The notes under the pieces: model-generated
The model's input: the letters and a program-made list of their open reading frames with translations, nothing else
What the model was told of the DNA's origin: nothing
The model's database searches: none
Position numbers and translations under genes: made by a program
Origin: Rhinopomastus cyanomelas
Lineage: Eukaryota; Chordata; Aves; Bucerotiformes; Rhinopomastidae
NCBI GenBank assembly: GCA_013400115.1
Contig: VXBP01009301.1
Coordinates: 639,086-703,085, forward strand
Length of the DNA: 64,000 nucleotides
Direction: 5' to 3'
In this document: in pieces, positions 27,287 to 39,467 of the stretch
Layout of the letters: the number at the start of each line of letters is the position of its first letter
How positions within the stretch are numbered: position 1 is the first letter of the stretch

Positions 27287-28553
27287 CAACAGGCATTTTT
27301 AAAAGGACTGCTCTTCCACAGAGTCAAAAACTTGCCCCTTGTTTTGGAGATTTTTTTCTGCTTCCCAGTGCAGAAGTGTAAGCTGACTGCAAGAAAGGGA
27401 GCTGTGCAGATTTTTTTCACTTTGAAGTTTTACTAGAAAATTAACTTTTTATTATTACTACTCTAATAATCAGATACAATATGTGGCACCTCGGTACTAG
27501 GAGACTGATTTAGGGATAAAATTCCAACCATATTCTGAATCTGAATGAGTCTTTCAAAAGATACTCTTGTAGTTTAATCTTTCCTCATTCCCTTTTTCAG
27601 CATTCACAACCTTGTTCGTGTTCTATACAATGTCAGATAGCAAGTGTCAAGAGAAATTTAAAATTATAGTTCATTTGCTCTAGTTAAACATAAGGAAGCA
27701 AAAGCAATTACCAGAGCAAAATGATGGAATCAAAGATTCTTCTTGCAACCTATTTAGTTATTTAGTGTTTGATGAGTGCTGCAAAAGATAAATACATTTT
27801 TCAGAGAGGGCGGTATCAATCTACGATCATGAATGAAAGCCACTAAACATGATTTAGATATCAAATATATGGTTTGCAAACAATTATCAGTCTTGGGCCA
27901 GGAGGCTGGAGTTAGCTGAGAGCATAATTTCAATTTGTTCCCCAAAAGATTTTTTTCTGTAAGTGGTAAAGAACATCTTGTAAAGCAATTTGATATTTAA
28001 CACTGAAAATACTCTTAAAAGATTAAATGTTAAAAGAGACGCTGCAGATGTTCCATAGCAGCTATATGTAAATAATCCAACAGAAACAGACCAAATGAGA
28101 CTACTATGAGCATAAAATGTTAATTTGTCTAGATTAATTACAGTCTCACTGCGTGCTAAAAGTTTAAACTCAGTGGATTCGTGTTTTCTTTTGACTGATC
28201 ATAAAAAATGAGCATAGACTTATTGTTGTGGTGACTAGTCTAAACTGTATGCCGTGTTCATCTGCAATTTAATCTGTGATTCATACTATATGGCACATAA
28301 CATACAACAAAATCCTCTTGATTGTTAAACATAGAGAACTTGAATTCATCTCAGCCTTACTTACAAATATCAGATGTTCTACAAGAGCGAGCTACAAATT
28401 CAGTGCTGTCATTGTTTTGACATCGCTTACCACAGTAATAGTTCGTTCTGTTCAGTCTAAGTTTGCTGTCAGGCTAGAGCAAGGCCAATTGTTGTGCTGC
28501 CCTGGAAAGAAAACATTACAGAAGAGCCAGACCTCATAATTAAAGGTGGTAAA
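27287..28553. other. unique DNA, no gene seen
   Basis: No frame above 87 codons and no transposon signature. Confidence 0.5.
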
Positions 28554-28574
28554 GGGGGGGTGGGGGGGGGGGGG
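28554..28574 (+). repeat. G-run G7-T-G13 next to the assembly gap
   Basis: Twenty G with one T. It can form a G-quadruplex, and such tracts often stop sequencing polymerases. It ends 31 bases before the N block, which may explain the gap. Confidence 0.9.
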
Positions 28575-28577
28575 CAG

Positions 28578-28605
28578 TAAAGGAGGAACATGATTTCCTG
28601 AAGTA
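28578..28605 (+). repeat. 28-bp direct repeat, copy 1, ends at the gap
   Basis: These 28 bases match 30218-30245 at 27 of 28 positions (T against C at the 18th base). The copy runs directly into the N block. Overlapping contig ends that were not merged is the simplest reading. Confidence 0.9.
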
Positions 28606-29000
28606 NNNNNNNNNNNNNNNNNNNNNNNNNNNNNNNNNNNNNNNNNNNNNNNNNNNNNNNNNNNNNNNNNNNNNNNNNNNNNNNNNNNNNNNNNNNNNNN
28701 NNNNNNNNNNNNNNNNNNNNNNNNNNNNNNNNNNNNNNNNNNNNNNNNNNNNNNNNNNNNNNNNNNNNNNNNNNNNNNNNNNNNNNNNNNNNNNNNNNNN
28801 NNNNNNNNNNNNNNNNNNNNNNNNNNNNNNNNNNNNNNNNNNNNNNNNNNNNNNNNNNNNNNNNNNNNNNNNNNNNNNNNNNNNNNNNNNNNNNNNNNNN
28901 NNNNNNNNNNNNNNNNNNNNNNNNNNNNNNNNNNNNNNNNNNNNNNNNNNNNNNNNNNNNNNNNNNNNNNNNNNNNNNNNNNNNNNNNNNNNNNNNNNNN
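28606..29000. other. assembly gap (395 N)
   Basis: Run of unknown bases. Any open frame drawn across it, such as 28469-29008 on the minus strand, is an artefact. Confidence 1.
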
Positions 29001-30216
29001 GCTACCACCTTAGATGAGAACCTGTAGTAATTTTAGTCACTACACAACTAAACCCACATCTTTGGAAAACAATCCTGCCTTCCCCCGCCAACACAAAAAT
29101 AGGTGCAATCAAGGACCATAAAAAGAACTCTGAGTAGAAGAAGTAAACACTACTTAAAATAATGGAATACATTGCAGAAAACAGTAATTTAGAGATTTAC
29201 AATTCCTTTCTTTTTCAAAGAAATAATTACATACACTTCACCATCTCCAGCAGTATTAAAGATGTTATAACACAAGATAACTTTCATCAATAAATCACAG
29301 TAGTACTACAAAGTGTTACTAATAGTAGCTGCAGACGGCGGTCTGGGGAAAGAAACAAGACAGAAGGTAGAGGATGCTTCCTCAACATCTTCAGAAAACA
29401 TATATTTTAAGGATATTTCCCAGGTTACAGTACTGATAATTCTGTAATTGTTTCTTTGGTAATCCTGTGAAGTAATGTCTTTGCCATCTTTATGGTGGTT
29501 TTTGAGCTACATAACAATAATTATTGAAAATTAGACCAGTTACGTTGCGTTTAAAAATACAGAGTTTGAGTCCCTAATAAATCCTTCTGGTTTGTCAAGT
29601 AACACAGATCAAATTAACTTTGCTAATCTTGACTTGTTTTATTGTGTCCTTACGTACAATTTCTATTCCCCTGGTTTTAAGTACAGAAACTACACAGTGG
29701 AAAGTGTTAGGCAACTGGAACTGTAATTACTGCTGCCAGCTCTACCTATAAAACTTTGGGTGAAATACTGGTGTAATTAAAATTGATGGCAGTGCTCACT
29801 GTGATTTCAGAGAATGAAAGAAAAGAGCAGAAACACTCCCTGAAATACAGTCAGGCCCTCACAATAAAGTTTTATATTTATAAGGGAAGCACTAGTAATC
29901 AGATTTCAGGAAAAATTACAATTAATATATTAAAGGCAAAATATATATAAAAATATATAAATATATATATATATGAAAGACAAGTTCAATGGTCCATGAA
30001 ATGATGTGCTAATCTCAAGAATTCAGATGTGATTTGGGCCTTATTTTGTCTTCCTGCACCTGCAACTGTGAAAGCAATTTCACCCTGAAAGTGAAGCAAA
30101 CCTACCAACTACATACATTTCAGTCACAGCCACAAGAGCCTTTTTCCTTTTTGACCCAATTCTTGCAAAGTAACTTCTATAGCTTATTTTGAGTGTGTTT
30201 CTTTTTATTTCCTCTG
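29001..30216. other. isolated segment between the gap and a single N
   Basis: AT-rich with no gene and an AT microsatellite at 29940-29974. Because the flank of the gap reappears just after the N at 30217, this 1.2-kb piece may be misplaced or an alternative haplotype rather than being in true order. Confidence 0.5.
29940..29974. repeat. AT microsatellite
   Basis: ATATATATAA-type alternating run with A insertions. Confidence 0.9.
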
Positions 30217-30217
30217 N
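30217..30217. other. single ambiguous base N
   Basis: One N directly before the second copy of the 28-bp repeat. It probably marks a contig join or unresolved call. Confidence 0.95.
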
Positions 30218-30245
30218 TAAAGGAGGAACATGATCTCCTGAAGTA
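30218..30245 (+). repeat. 28-bp direct repeat, copy 2
   Basis: Begins immediately after the N at 30217 and continues into normal sequence. Partner of 28578-28605. Confidence 0.9.
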
Positions 30246-30443
30246 TGCTTTTTGTTTTGAGCATGGCATGCTGCTTTCTATCAGTTTCCTTTGGGGTAGG
30301 GGTAGGATACCTCTCACGGTGCTTTCATGAAGCAGAAGACCTCTTAGAAATCAATATGTTTTGACCAGCTGAGGGAGCATCTACATGTGCACATTTTAGT
30401 GTTAGAATTCCCTTATAAAAATTAGAATAAAAACTCTCCAGAA

Positions 30444-30520
30444 GAATCATAGAATCATTAGGGACTGGAAGGGACCTCAAAAGATCACCTAGTCCAATCC
30501 CCTTGCAACAGCAAGAATCC
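30444..30520 (-). mobile_element. CR1 retrotransposon, 3' end only, antisense
   Basis: GAATCATAGAATCATTAGGG, then a GGACTGGAAGGGACCTC and CTAGTCCAATCCCC signature, is the reverse complement of a CR1 3' end. Only about 75 bp remain, so it is strongly 5'-truncated and noncoding. Confidence 0.9.
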
Positions 30521-33500
30521 AGACATTCAGAGTAAGTACTGGTGTGGTTAGAGGGTATGACAGGTACTTGTGGTAAGTTTATAATTATTGAGAAAGACAG
30601 TACATGTGTAATGACCTTTTTTCCCTGGGCTTGCAAAGGCAAGCAAATATTTTTCAACTTCCCATTCATTGGTGTGTTTAAGCTTATTTTATTTAAATAC
30701 TAGCTGAAGCAGACATGTCATCATTCCTTTTATTTTCCTGTACACGTTCTTTTGGCAGAGTAGTTGGACTCCTGATATCTCTGAAGTTTATTCAAGCACA
30801 CACAAGGGTACCTCTGCTCCACCTCCATCTCTGAATGTCTCCTTATTTTTAGATGCAACAAAAATTTACAGAGAGGTTCTTAACATCTTTGAAAGACCTA
30901 ACTGCAGAGAAATGCAAGATCATTTTGAGAGGGTGACCGTCGTATTCTTACCTACGCAACCAATTTATAGCCTTTCAAGATTTAGAGACAATTTGCTTTG
31001 TGCTGGTGTCACTTTGCAGTCTTGTTTTAAATTTTGTTTTTCTGTGAAAGAAAAGAAAATTATGTCCAGCCACTTACACATATAGAAAAGTAGAAGAAAG
31101 GGTATGAAATGGTAAAGACAGGGAAACAGGACAGAGCCAACGCATTGTGAGATCTGAATTGCATTAAGTATACATAGCAGTACTATGAAAGTCGTATCAC
31201 TGATTAGAAAGTGCTTTGCAGCCACTACCATCTGCCCGCATTGTTGTTGTTCATCAGGTTTGGTATTTTTTTTCTGGGGTTTAGCCAGCCTGCTTGTGTT
31301 TAATAATCTGCTGTCCTTTTATACTTTACTCAGCAATCATTCACATTCTGTTGCAATACCAGCAAAACTTTAAACAACTACTTCTCATGTTTAATTCATG
31401 TTGAGGTTATTCTCAGATGGTCTTAGAAAGCACCCATTCACTACAACCTTCTTAAAGTAGCCTTTGGATACACAAACTTACAGACTCTTTGCTCATTTTC
31501 CCAGAAGGGAACCTTCCACTCTACTGTATTTGCACTCTACATAATGTAAATTAGGGAAAAGGGGAAAAAAAGGAGAGACCAGGTTCCCATGCAGATGTTC
31601 TGCACCTCTTTTCCATGGCCTTCAAAATTAGTCTTCTTGCAAGCGTACAATGAAGTGTATACTTAAGACAAACAAAGCTGTTGTTTCTTTTCCTAAGAAA
31701 TCTTAACAAATCAAAAATTTCTCACCTCCTGCTGTTAAACTAACACAGAGGCTACTACAGAATAGATTAGGCTACTCTGGGGCTACTCGAGAAACCAATA
31801 GATTATTTTATGAAAAAATATTTTGCCATGTTTGTTAAGAGTAGGTAAAAAGCACCTTTCTTTTCCTCCCTTCCTTACTTCTGAGTTCAATCATGCACAA
31901 CAAATTATCAGATTGGAACCTGAAGATTTTTTTCCATGATTCACCTGATTTGGTTTTTTTCAATAAGTCTGCTCAATGAAATAAAGATGAGTTTGGTACC
32001 TAGTTCTTCTGTGTGAAATAAGAAATCTCCCAGGAGGTGTTTGTCCAGGACACACATTTCCTTGTACGGAAAACTGTTTCCATGCAAGCAAGTGTGGTGC
32101 TGCAGAGTATCTGGCACCAAGAACTGATAGAAAACATTAATGAAAGCTCAGATCTGTTTTACTTTTTCAGCTTTGTGACTCTGATTGTGTTTAATAGAGG
32201 TTGGAAAGAACTATGCAGACACTTTGAATATTGAGAATATAACACAGAGGGTGTCTGTGTCTTTGCTGTAAAACTCATANATTTTTGCCAACTGCTTTAT
32301 GTTAGCAGCGTGGAACTGTCGGGATATTCAGCCCTTCCGATTTTGTAAATCATATTTTTAGTCAAATTCTGAATATGCTTCCACATTTTAAATGATAATA
32401 ATCTATAAAATAAATTTACAAATATAAACACTACAAAATCTTAACAGCATATATGCAAAATCAGATAAACCTGAATGTCCTCCGCGCTCTTCTGAAGGTC
32501 TGATGTTGTAGTCTAAGCGTGGGTCACTTTCCCCACTGTTTGAGATTTACGTTGTTTAAAAATTTATTCAGATTAATTTACTACCTAGGAATAGTTATTT
32601 GAAATGGTGCCATTTGAAATGTCTGAAAAAGAGCGCTTAGAAGGGTGGAAAATGGGCAATTAAAATTGAAAAGCTTTTTGAGAAATAACCAGACCTGTGG
32701 ATCTCAGAGCATATAACATTCTCACCAGAATCAGGAGAATCTTCTGTGCTGGCAAACAGTTTTATCGCATTCTACCACAAGATTTCTCATAACCTCTCCT
32801 AAAGCACTTGGAAATCTTCATGATCAGAACCAAAACAACAGACCAAACCTCACCTGGACCTGTGATACTTCGAGCAAGCGCTGTAACATTCCTATTCATT
32901 GCCTTGTATTAGAAACAGCAGCCACACAGGAGAGATGAGGACTTGTTAAAAGCATTAAAGTGGCCCTTGCTAGGTGCATGCTTGTTATAACTTTCTGTTA
33001 AAAAATCCTCACTACTGTTCAGCGACAGTGGGAGTGAAAAAGTCTACTGCAGTTACAAATCTGGTGTTTCCTGGCTGTTACTAGCAGGCTTGCTCTGAGC
33101 CATCCCGTGGTTGAAGTGGCACAAACTCTCAGCGCCCAGGCTACAGTACAGACGCAGTTAACAATGTCACAGCAACCTGTAGCCATTCCACAGCTTCCCC
33201 ACAGAGCTGTGGTGCAGACAGGATCCCAAAGCCTTGGAAAAAGAACGGGAAGGGCTCTGATGTGGGCATCAGGAGTTGTTGGCTTTCAAAACAACGCATC
33301 TCACCTGAAAGTTGCTCATGCAGGTAACGTTAGTTGGGCAAGCAAATTTAAGGAAATGCAAGATTTACTGAGCTGAACTCTTTAAGTGTTCATCTGACCC
33401 AGGACTAGGACAAGAACCTAGTGGAAAAAACCAGTATGTGCCTTGAACTTTCAAGATTGTAATTAGTGCTGCTAAACCGTTCCGCTAACATTATGAAAGG

Positions 33501-34200
33501 GATTTTTCTTAAATACATCTTGTTTTCTCTTAAAACACAAACACAACAAAATCCAGAGGATGAAAAACAGAAACACGAAAAACAAATTCTGCCTCAGAAG
33601 CCTGTATTTGGTTTTTTTTACCTTTTGACTGAAAGCTCAAACACTTTAGGAGATGTTCAGACACAAAACGAAGACGTGGACAGCTATTGATCCTGAAATT
33701 TACAACTGCAGTGTAAACTCTTCTGCCCCTTACACCTGAGAGCTGTGGATGCTTGTGTCCTGCATACTGCCTCTGGGCTTAGGGTGCTGCAGAAGGCTGC
33801 CTTTTCCCTCTTATTCATCTTTTCCACCTACTTCTAGCGTTAGGAATTCTCAGCAATGCCCTTTTGGTGCCTAGGAAAGCTTATGTAATAAAGTAGCCTT
33901 TTGTCTTCCAACCCCTCCCTTTCTCTCACTTTATAAATCAGCTAAAATTAACTGAAATTAAGAACATCAGGGTGGCACAGCCTGAGGAGAGTCTCCCTGA
34001 CAAGTATCATAAACCAGCTGCAAAGAAAGAATCCAGAGATCTTTCTGCAACTGGAAGTGATAACCATTTCATAGGTAGATAGTTTACAAGGTTCCCTCTC
34101 TGAATATCTGGTACCTCTGCTTATGAGAAGAGTAAACTGGTGTCCTTGGATGAAGTTACTGCTACAGGTTGAAGTCTAGTAAGTGAAAATACAGCCCTTA
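30521..34200. other. unique DNA with one N at 32280, no gene seen
   Basis: Open frames up to 89 codons (33107-33376 plus) have no recognised domain. A single N is at 32280. No transposon signature. Confidence 0.5.
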
Positions 34201-34224
34201 AAACAAACAAACGAGCAAACTAAC

Positions 34225-34259
<35 letters not shown>
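34201..34259. repeat. (AAAC)n-(AACT)n microsatellite
   Basis: AAAC units pass into about ten AACT units (34217-34259). Compound tetranucleotide repeat. Confidence 0.95.
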
Positions 34260-34950
34260 GATAAAAAAGGAATTTAAGCCTGCCATGATAAGAAAGCATA
34301 AAAAACTGAGAATTAATGGGCATAAATGTACCTCACTGTCACGTAACTTGGTGGCTCCAGCTTCTGCTGTTCTGCTAAGATGGCACGATAACCTGTGAGA
34401 ATTTGTCCTGGGGAATATAAACAGTGGAGGGTTGCAAAGGGCTGCTAACTGGTTGCCCTTTTTGTGATCAGTTTCTAGGAAGCTGTTTCTTGTTATCTCA
34501 CAGTTGATGCATTTCTGACAATATTCTCTACAGGGTACCTTCTGCTACAGGTAAAAGGGACCGTGTCTACGGCTTCATGCAGTCCTCCCATGGCTTTTAT
34601 TTTGCATTTGTGTGAAAGCATTTTCAGCATTGAGAGGGAAGAGCAGGAGCACTAAAATTTATGCCAGAAGGCGGAATTGTGTTTAAATAACTCTCTGCTT
34701 ATAGTTAGCTAAATAAAGGTTTTGCATGCCATGGGCAGTTCTTTAGCTGGTGTAAACTGGCTTGTGTTTCTCACTAGCCGAGCATCTGACCCATTGTGTT
34801 CAGGCTGGTTAATGCAGCAGCAGGGAAATGCAGACTTATATGTCAATTGAGAATAATTCAAGTGGATAGATGACTCAGAAGGACAATGCAACAGCCCTGT
34901 ATAGCTATTAATAAGGCTCCTTCAGTTGATCATCTCTGAAAGACTTGGAA
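34260..34950. other. unique DNA, no gene seen
   Basis: One 60-codon minus-strand frame, nothing recognised. Confidence 0.5.
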
Positions 34951-35024
34951 ACATGTTACTTTCATGTGAAGAGCTCTCGACTCTTAACAGCCAAGAGCAC
35001 TTCACATGAAATGCGAATGCATGT
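34951..35024. other. strong hairpin, microRNA-precursor-like
   Basis: TTTCATGTGAAGAGCTCT (34960-34977) pairs with AGAGCACTTCACATGAAA (34994-35011) at 17 of 18 positions, the single mismatch being A34972 against A34999. The loop is 16 bases. An outer ACATG/CATGT stem (34951-34955 with 35020-35024) adds 5 bp beyond an uneven internal loop. Size and shape are near the lower limit for a pre-miRNA. The mature sequence matches no microRNA that I recognise. A palindromic protein-binding site or a relic inverted repeat are alternatives, and the transcribed strand is unknown. Confidence 0.4.
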
Positions 35025-36840
35025 TGAACGTTTATTCTTTCATTAAATCATTCTTTGCTATTATCAAACCAGAGCATTGTTATGGGATTTCCTTTTACTT
35101 TCAGCTATTTCTAGGTTTCAATACAAGTGTAGTTTGCTGTTAGCACTTGACTAATTATACTATTGTTGGTGTATTAGTTTAATCTAAGCCTGTCACCTTG
35201 GCTTTCTGTTGTCACGCACCCCATTCATTCAACAGTCTTCAATGGATTGGGCAAAATAACAGATGTTGAAAATATCTCACTACTATTTCAAAAATGTCTG
35301 TGAAACGAATTATAATCTAATGGAATCTCAAAGAGCACTCTTTCAAAGAGATGCTCGTGTTCATGGTAATGACACGTAGACTTTTTGTCAATAAAAACAT
35401 CACTAAAGTACAGTAACTTTTGTTGGCTTGAGAGGTTTTTTGGAGGCAAGGAGATGTTTAAAATCAAAGCACTGGCAGTCAGTGCTTTCACCCTGAACTT
35501 CAGATAGAGAAAACAAGTGTTTTGTTTGGTTTCTGTGAACGTTGTGGTCTCTTAGAAGAGCTACGTAGCTGAGCTGAAATACCAATTATTTTATGTTTAA
35601 ATATACATTTCTGTTTAGTAGCCTTACATTTTTGCTACTGATTTTTATCCCTCGGTTAGCAGCAGTGGTGGAATTCTACACACAAATGAGGCATGTTTAT
35701 TTTAAATACCAAAGATGAAGCACAGCAAATGATTTGAGTTCTTAAACTTTAAGTACTATCCTGTACTCCAAATCATCTACCTTCTAAGTATTAGCTTAGG
35801 TGAGGAAACAATTCAGCAGCTCTGTCTTTTCACTCAGCTTTGATACCAAAAACTCAGAAGCAGCACTTCATCACTCACCTTTAAAGATCTCCAGGTGCTT
35901 CAACTGCAGGGCTCAAGACACGTTACCAAGTCTTCACTTCCCACTTCCTCAGCGTTGTGCTATCATTCCCTCTTCCCCAGCTCCCCTGGGTGAGGAACAT
36001 CATCAGCTGCACATCCTTAACACAGAGAAGAGGGGCTGTTCAGCTTTCTGTTTAGTACTGGCCAGTGCACGGGGTCATTTCACTGTGAAGGCTCTTCTGT
36101 CTGACAGTGTGGGCACAGACTTGGCATTCAACAAGGGTAAGTTGAAGAGTATTGAAAGATAAAAATACCTAATGGACTGGATTTGTAGAGATGTAAATAA
36201 GTGCATGGACTGCTGTTGGCTAAAATTAGCGTTTTCTTGAGGGGAAAAATGTTATCTTTGATGTCTATTATAGCAAGTGCAGGCACCACATTGTTTCTGC
36301 TGTGGAAAAGTTTGCCATGTTATAACACTGCCTTTATTACCCCACGTAGAAGTCTTCTCTGAGAGGCATTTGTGTGGGGTGTGCTGATGTCCAGTGGCTC
36401 TGACCAAACTGCTGGGACGTGACAGCCAAGTAGCCACAAGGTAGCTATGGAATGACTGTGAAGGTGCTCACAAATACATTGGATGCTTTATGCAAACATT
36501 GCTCCATATGGATGCCTAGATTTCTGCTTTGCCTCTGGAAGAATAAAATATGAGCCTTACCAGTAATAACTGTTCATGAAATGTGGGTTTATATTTGAAA
36601 GATTAGGTGTTCTTACTGTTCCTATCAACAGTAGAGCTGAAACCAGAATATCAATGACATGAAGTTTTAGAGGATAATATATTCCTAATGGACATGCAGC
36701 CTAAACTTCAGATAAGAATGACACCCATGCTACTGGAGCATTAATGTTTATTGGAATATGTTAGCCTGAGACATAGCTGGAGCTTCTGCTGTTATGCTTC
36801 TGTGGCAATGACACCTAGATAAAAAGGACTGATCCTGGCA
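35025..36840. other. unique DNA, no gene seen
   Basis: Largest open frame is 120 codons (35800-36162 plus), with no recognised domain and ordinary composition. A stretch without any CpG spans 36481-36780, in contrast with the next entry. Confidence 0.5.
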
Positions 36841-37440
36841 GCAAAACGCACGTGATGCTGGAGTTAAAGTGGCGTGTGACGCCACCCAGTAAACACTGGG
36901 CACAAATCTCTCTGCTGTGATAGTACTGTTGATGTGCAAGTACAATGAGACATATGATTTGTTTTGATTTTTCGTTTAAATACAAATCAACCACTGTAAA
37001 CCTTTTAAAAACGTATGCGTGTGAGAGCAGAGAGCGATGACACAGAGTATGAACGTGGTTACGGTAAATCACCGTGTAGTACGCAATAGTTTCAAGCTAC
37101 TCACACGTCACTTCACCGTAACGTTTGCAGCGTAATGAAATGGTGCACGAATGATTAATATTCTTAAGTGCCTTCCTTTTTCTCTTAAGTGCTGCCAGGC
37201 AGGGAAAAAGAATCGCACTGCGTTATCGGTGTTTGTGTGCAGTTAGCATCACGGCGCCTATTGATTTTTACCTCCTGTTACAAACGCGCATTAGGAGGTT
37301 TTATCTGTGTATGATAAACAAATTGGAGAATGCATCTTGAGCTACAGTTGTAGTTGGTATAAATGGTGGCAGCACCATTGACTTAATTTGAATTATGCTT
37401 ATTTACCTGGGCTGGGTACGTGGCGCTCGTCTTCCAAGGG
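36841..37440. promoter_or_regulatory. CpG-retaining pocket, candidate enhancer or conserved element
   Basis: I count 27 CpG in these 600 bp, 19 of them between 37012 and 37288, against none in 36481-36780. Overall GC stays modest, so it is not a classical CpG island. Inside are an inverted repeat GTTACGGT/ACCGTAAC (37058-37065 with 37115-37122), two CTTAAGTGC words (37163 and 37184) and a 7-bp stem ACCTCCT/AGGAGGT (37270-37276 with 37293-37299). CpG retention suggests selection or lack of germline methylation. No coding frame is supported. Confidence 0.35.
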
Positions 37441-38077
37441 AACGGAGAATATTCAGTACAAGGAGTACTTCATCTTTCTGTCATTTCGATGTCTCTGGGG
37501 ACTCTGTTTCTGTTCCACTCCCATGCCTTTTTCTTCTAATGATTAAAAATATTGTCTTCAAGATGAAAAATTGACAGAGCCTGAATATTTGGAGGGTGTT
37601 AACTTTTAAAAAGTGTCTGTTGCTGAATTTTGTTTGTGTACCCTTCTGTGTAGATGACATTACGGGGGGGTTAGGGTTGCATGGCACTGCTGGTGTCTAA
37701 AACCACTGTGTTCCTTTCACCTCAGTCTTTCACTGGGTCCCAGCCTATAGGTAGATGAAATATTTTCAGCACTGCTACACTACAGCTCTTACATATGATG
37801 TATGTACATACATACATTAAAAACATCACAGTTCTGCTAAATCCACTCCCTCTCCAGTTACTCTGAGTGAGTTCCACTGCCGAGAGCATAGCTTGAGCTT
37901 GAAAGGTGTTCTGAAGAAGTAAATTTTTGGTTCAAGAAACAAAAGTTTCTGATTCTTGCAACTGTTATGAGGAGCTTGAAACTGATCTGAAATATTCTCA
38001 AAGAGAGAGATTCAAAACCCAAAACTTGTACTTTTGGGGAGAAGGAGCAGGAGGGTGAATTAAAAAAAGGAAAACTC
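37441..38077. other. unique DNA, no gene seen
   Basis: A small TGTATGTACATACATACAT tract is at about 37800. Nothing else recognised. Confidence 0.5.
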
Positions 38078-39467
38078 ATGATAATTAAGCCAAATCTTAG
38101 CAAGGCTGAAACGTCTTCCTTATGCTGCGTTTTCTGCATTTGTTCTCACCATAGATTCATGAAGAATTGGAAAAAGAATCAGGAAAATTCTGGCAGAGAA
38201 AATATAGCAAAGAAGCAAGCCAGTCTTGGCAGGTTTCAGTTAGCAGTAGGAATGTGGAATTCTTGTCGGTGCCCTCTCATTAGGTAATGGTGTCTTTTCC
38301 AAGTGGAGAGGCTGCGAAAAACTCCTGCTACTATTGCTGTGGAGAAGAGAGGGAGAAGTCTTGGCCGTGACACTGAACCTCCATTCATAAGCACACACTT
38401 TTTTGTTTACTTGGAGGTCCTCTTTTCACTGTGCAGCAGAGAAAAAATAGCAAGTTGCAGTAAGCAAGTAGAAGAACAAGATTTCAGGTCTCAGGATGGT
38501 TTTTGTCTGTGTGTGTGGGGTACAAATATTCCATGGAAGCAAGTATTGGGAATCTGTTCAGAGACTGGAATGGAAAATTCTCCAATCTGCCAAAGAATTC
38601 TCTGAAGAGCAGTTTTGGGGAGCAAAAGGGAGAAATACAACAGAAGAAAAGGGCAGAAGATGAGTTTGCAAATGGGCTTGTGCAGAAGAATTTTTGTCCG
38701 GATATGTTGCTGGTCCAGAATCAGGTCTCCTGCTTCCCCTTACAGTGCAAGGAGACAGAAGAACCCCTTGTCATGGATCAGGAGAAGGCTAAACCATGAG
38801 TGCTTGTTTTGGAAATGTATCAGGAAGCTCCTGTTTTTCAATGCAGATATTGAAAGACTGGTTTAGATACTGCATAAAACTTGCAAAAATATTCGGCTGG
38901 GCAGGCATTGTGAAGTCTCATCGAGCAAATCAAGTGAAACAAGAATGCATCACAGCAGCCAAGAGACAAATGCCCTTCACAGGTGCACCTCTAGAGAAAA
39001 CTGAAACACAATTCAGGTACACAATGGCCTAGGTGACCAAAAATGGATAATGCTTATGTTTGGAAACTCTTTTTGTCATGTCATTTGAGTCATGTTGAGT
39101 GGAAATTCCTCTGCTAGCAAGTGCTCATTGGTCAAATGTCTCAGGCAGAAGCTGTGGCCAGGCTTGGAAGGGTCCATTAGCTGGCGTTTGGGGGATGAAT
39201 CTGGGAAAGAAAGCTCCTAGACCAACAGCAGAGGCTGTGCACGATTATATCACTCCAATCCCCTCCAAAACATTAAAATTGCTAAAAACAGTATTGGCAA
39301 TTATTAAATTAATTGTCCTAAGCAACATCATAAATTATTTTTTACCAGAAGAGAGCAGAGGCATCAACGATGTTAAAGCAGAAAAGCATACAGGAGTTAC
39401 AAACGGGGCAACCACATCACAAACTTCATGTGACAACGAGCTGTCAGGCCCAGGGTTCAGTCCTTAA
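38078..39467 (+). other. stop-poor stretch, unidentified
   Basis: One plus frame stays open from 38078 to 38866 except for stops at 38285 (TAA) and 38603 (TGA). A second frame is open at 38796-39032 and 39099-39467. The implied protein is Lys/Arg/Cys-rich and resembles no family I know. It could be a decayed retrogene or retroviral remnant, a long noncoding RNA exon, or chance. Confidence in any coding history is low. Confidence 0.15.

Noticed and set aside
28469..29008. 179-codon minus-strand open frame
   Set aside because: Almost all of it is unknown bases in the assembly gap. The translated ends are G-run and random sequence.
34201..34259. regularly spaced repeat as a CRISPR-like array
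   Set aside because: It is a plain tetranucleotide microsatellite with no unique spacers, in a eukaryotic genome.
35800..36162. 120-codon plus-strand open frame
   Set aside because: No domain and no compositional signal of coding. Treated as chance.
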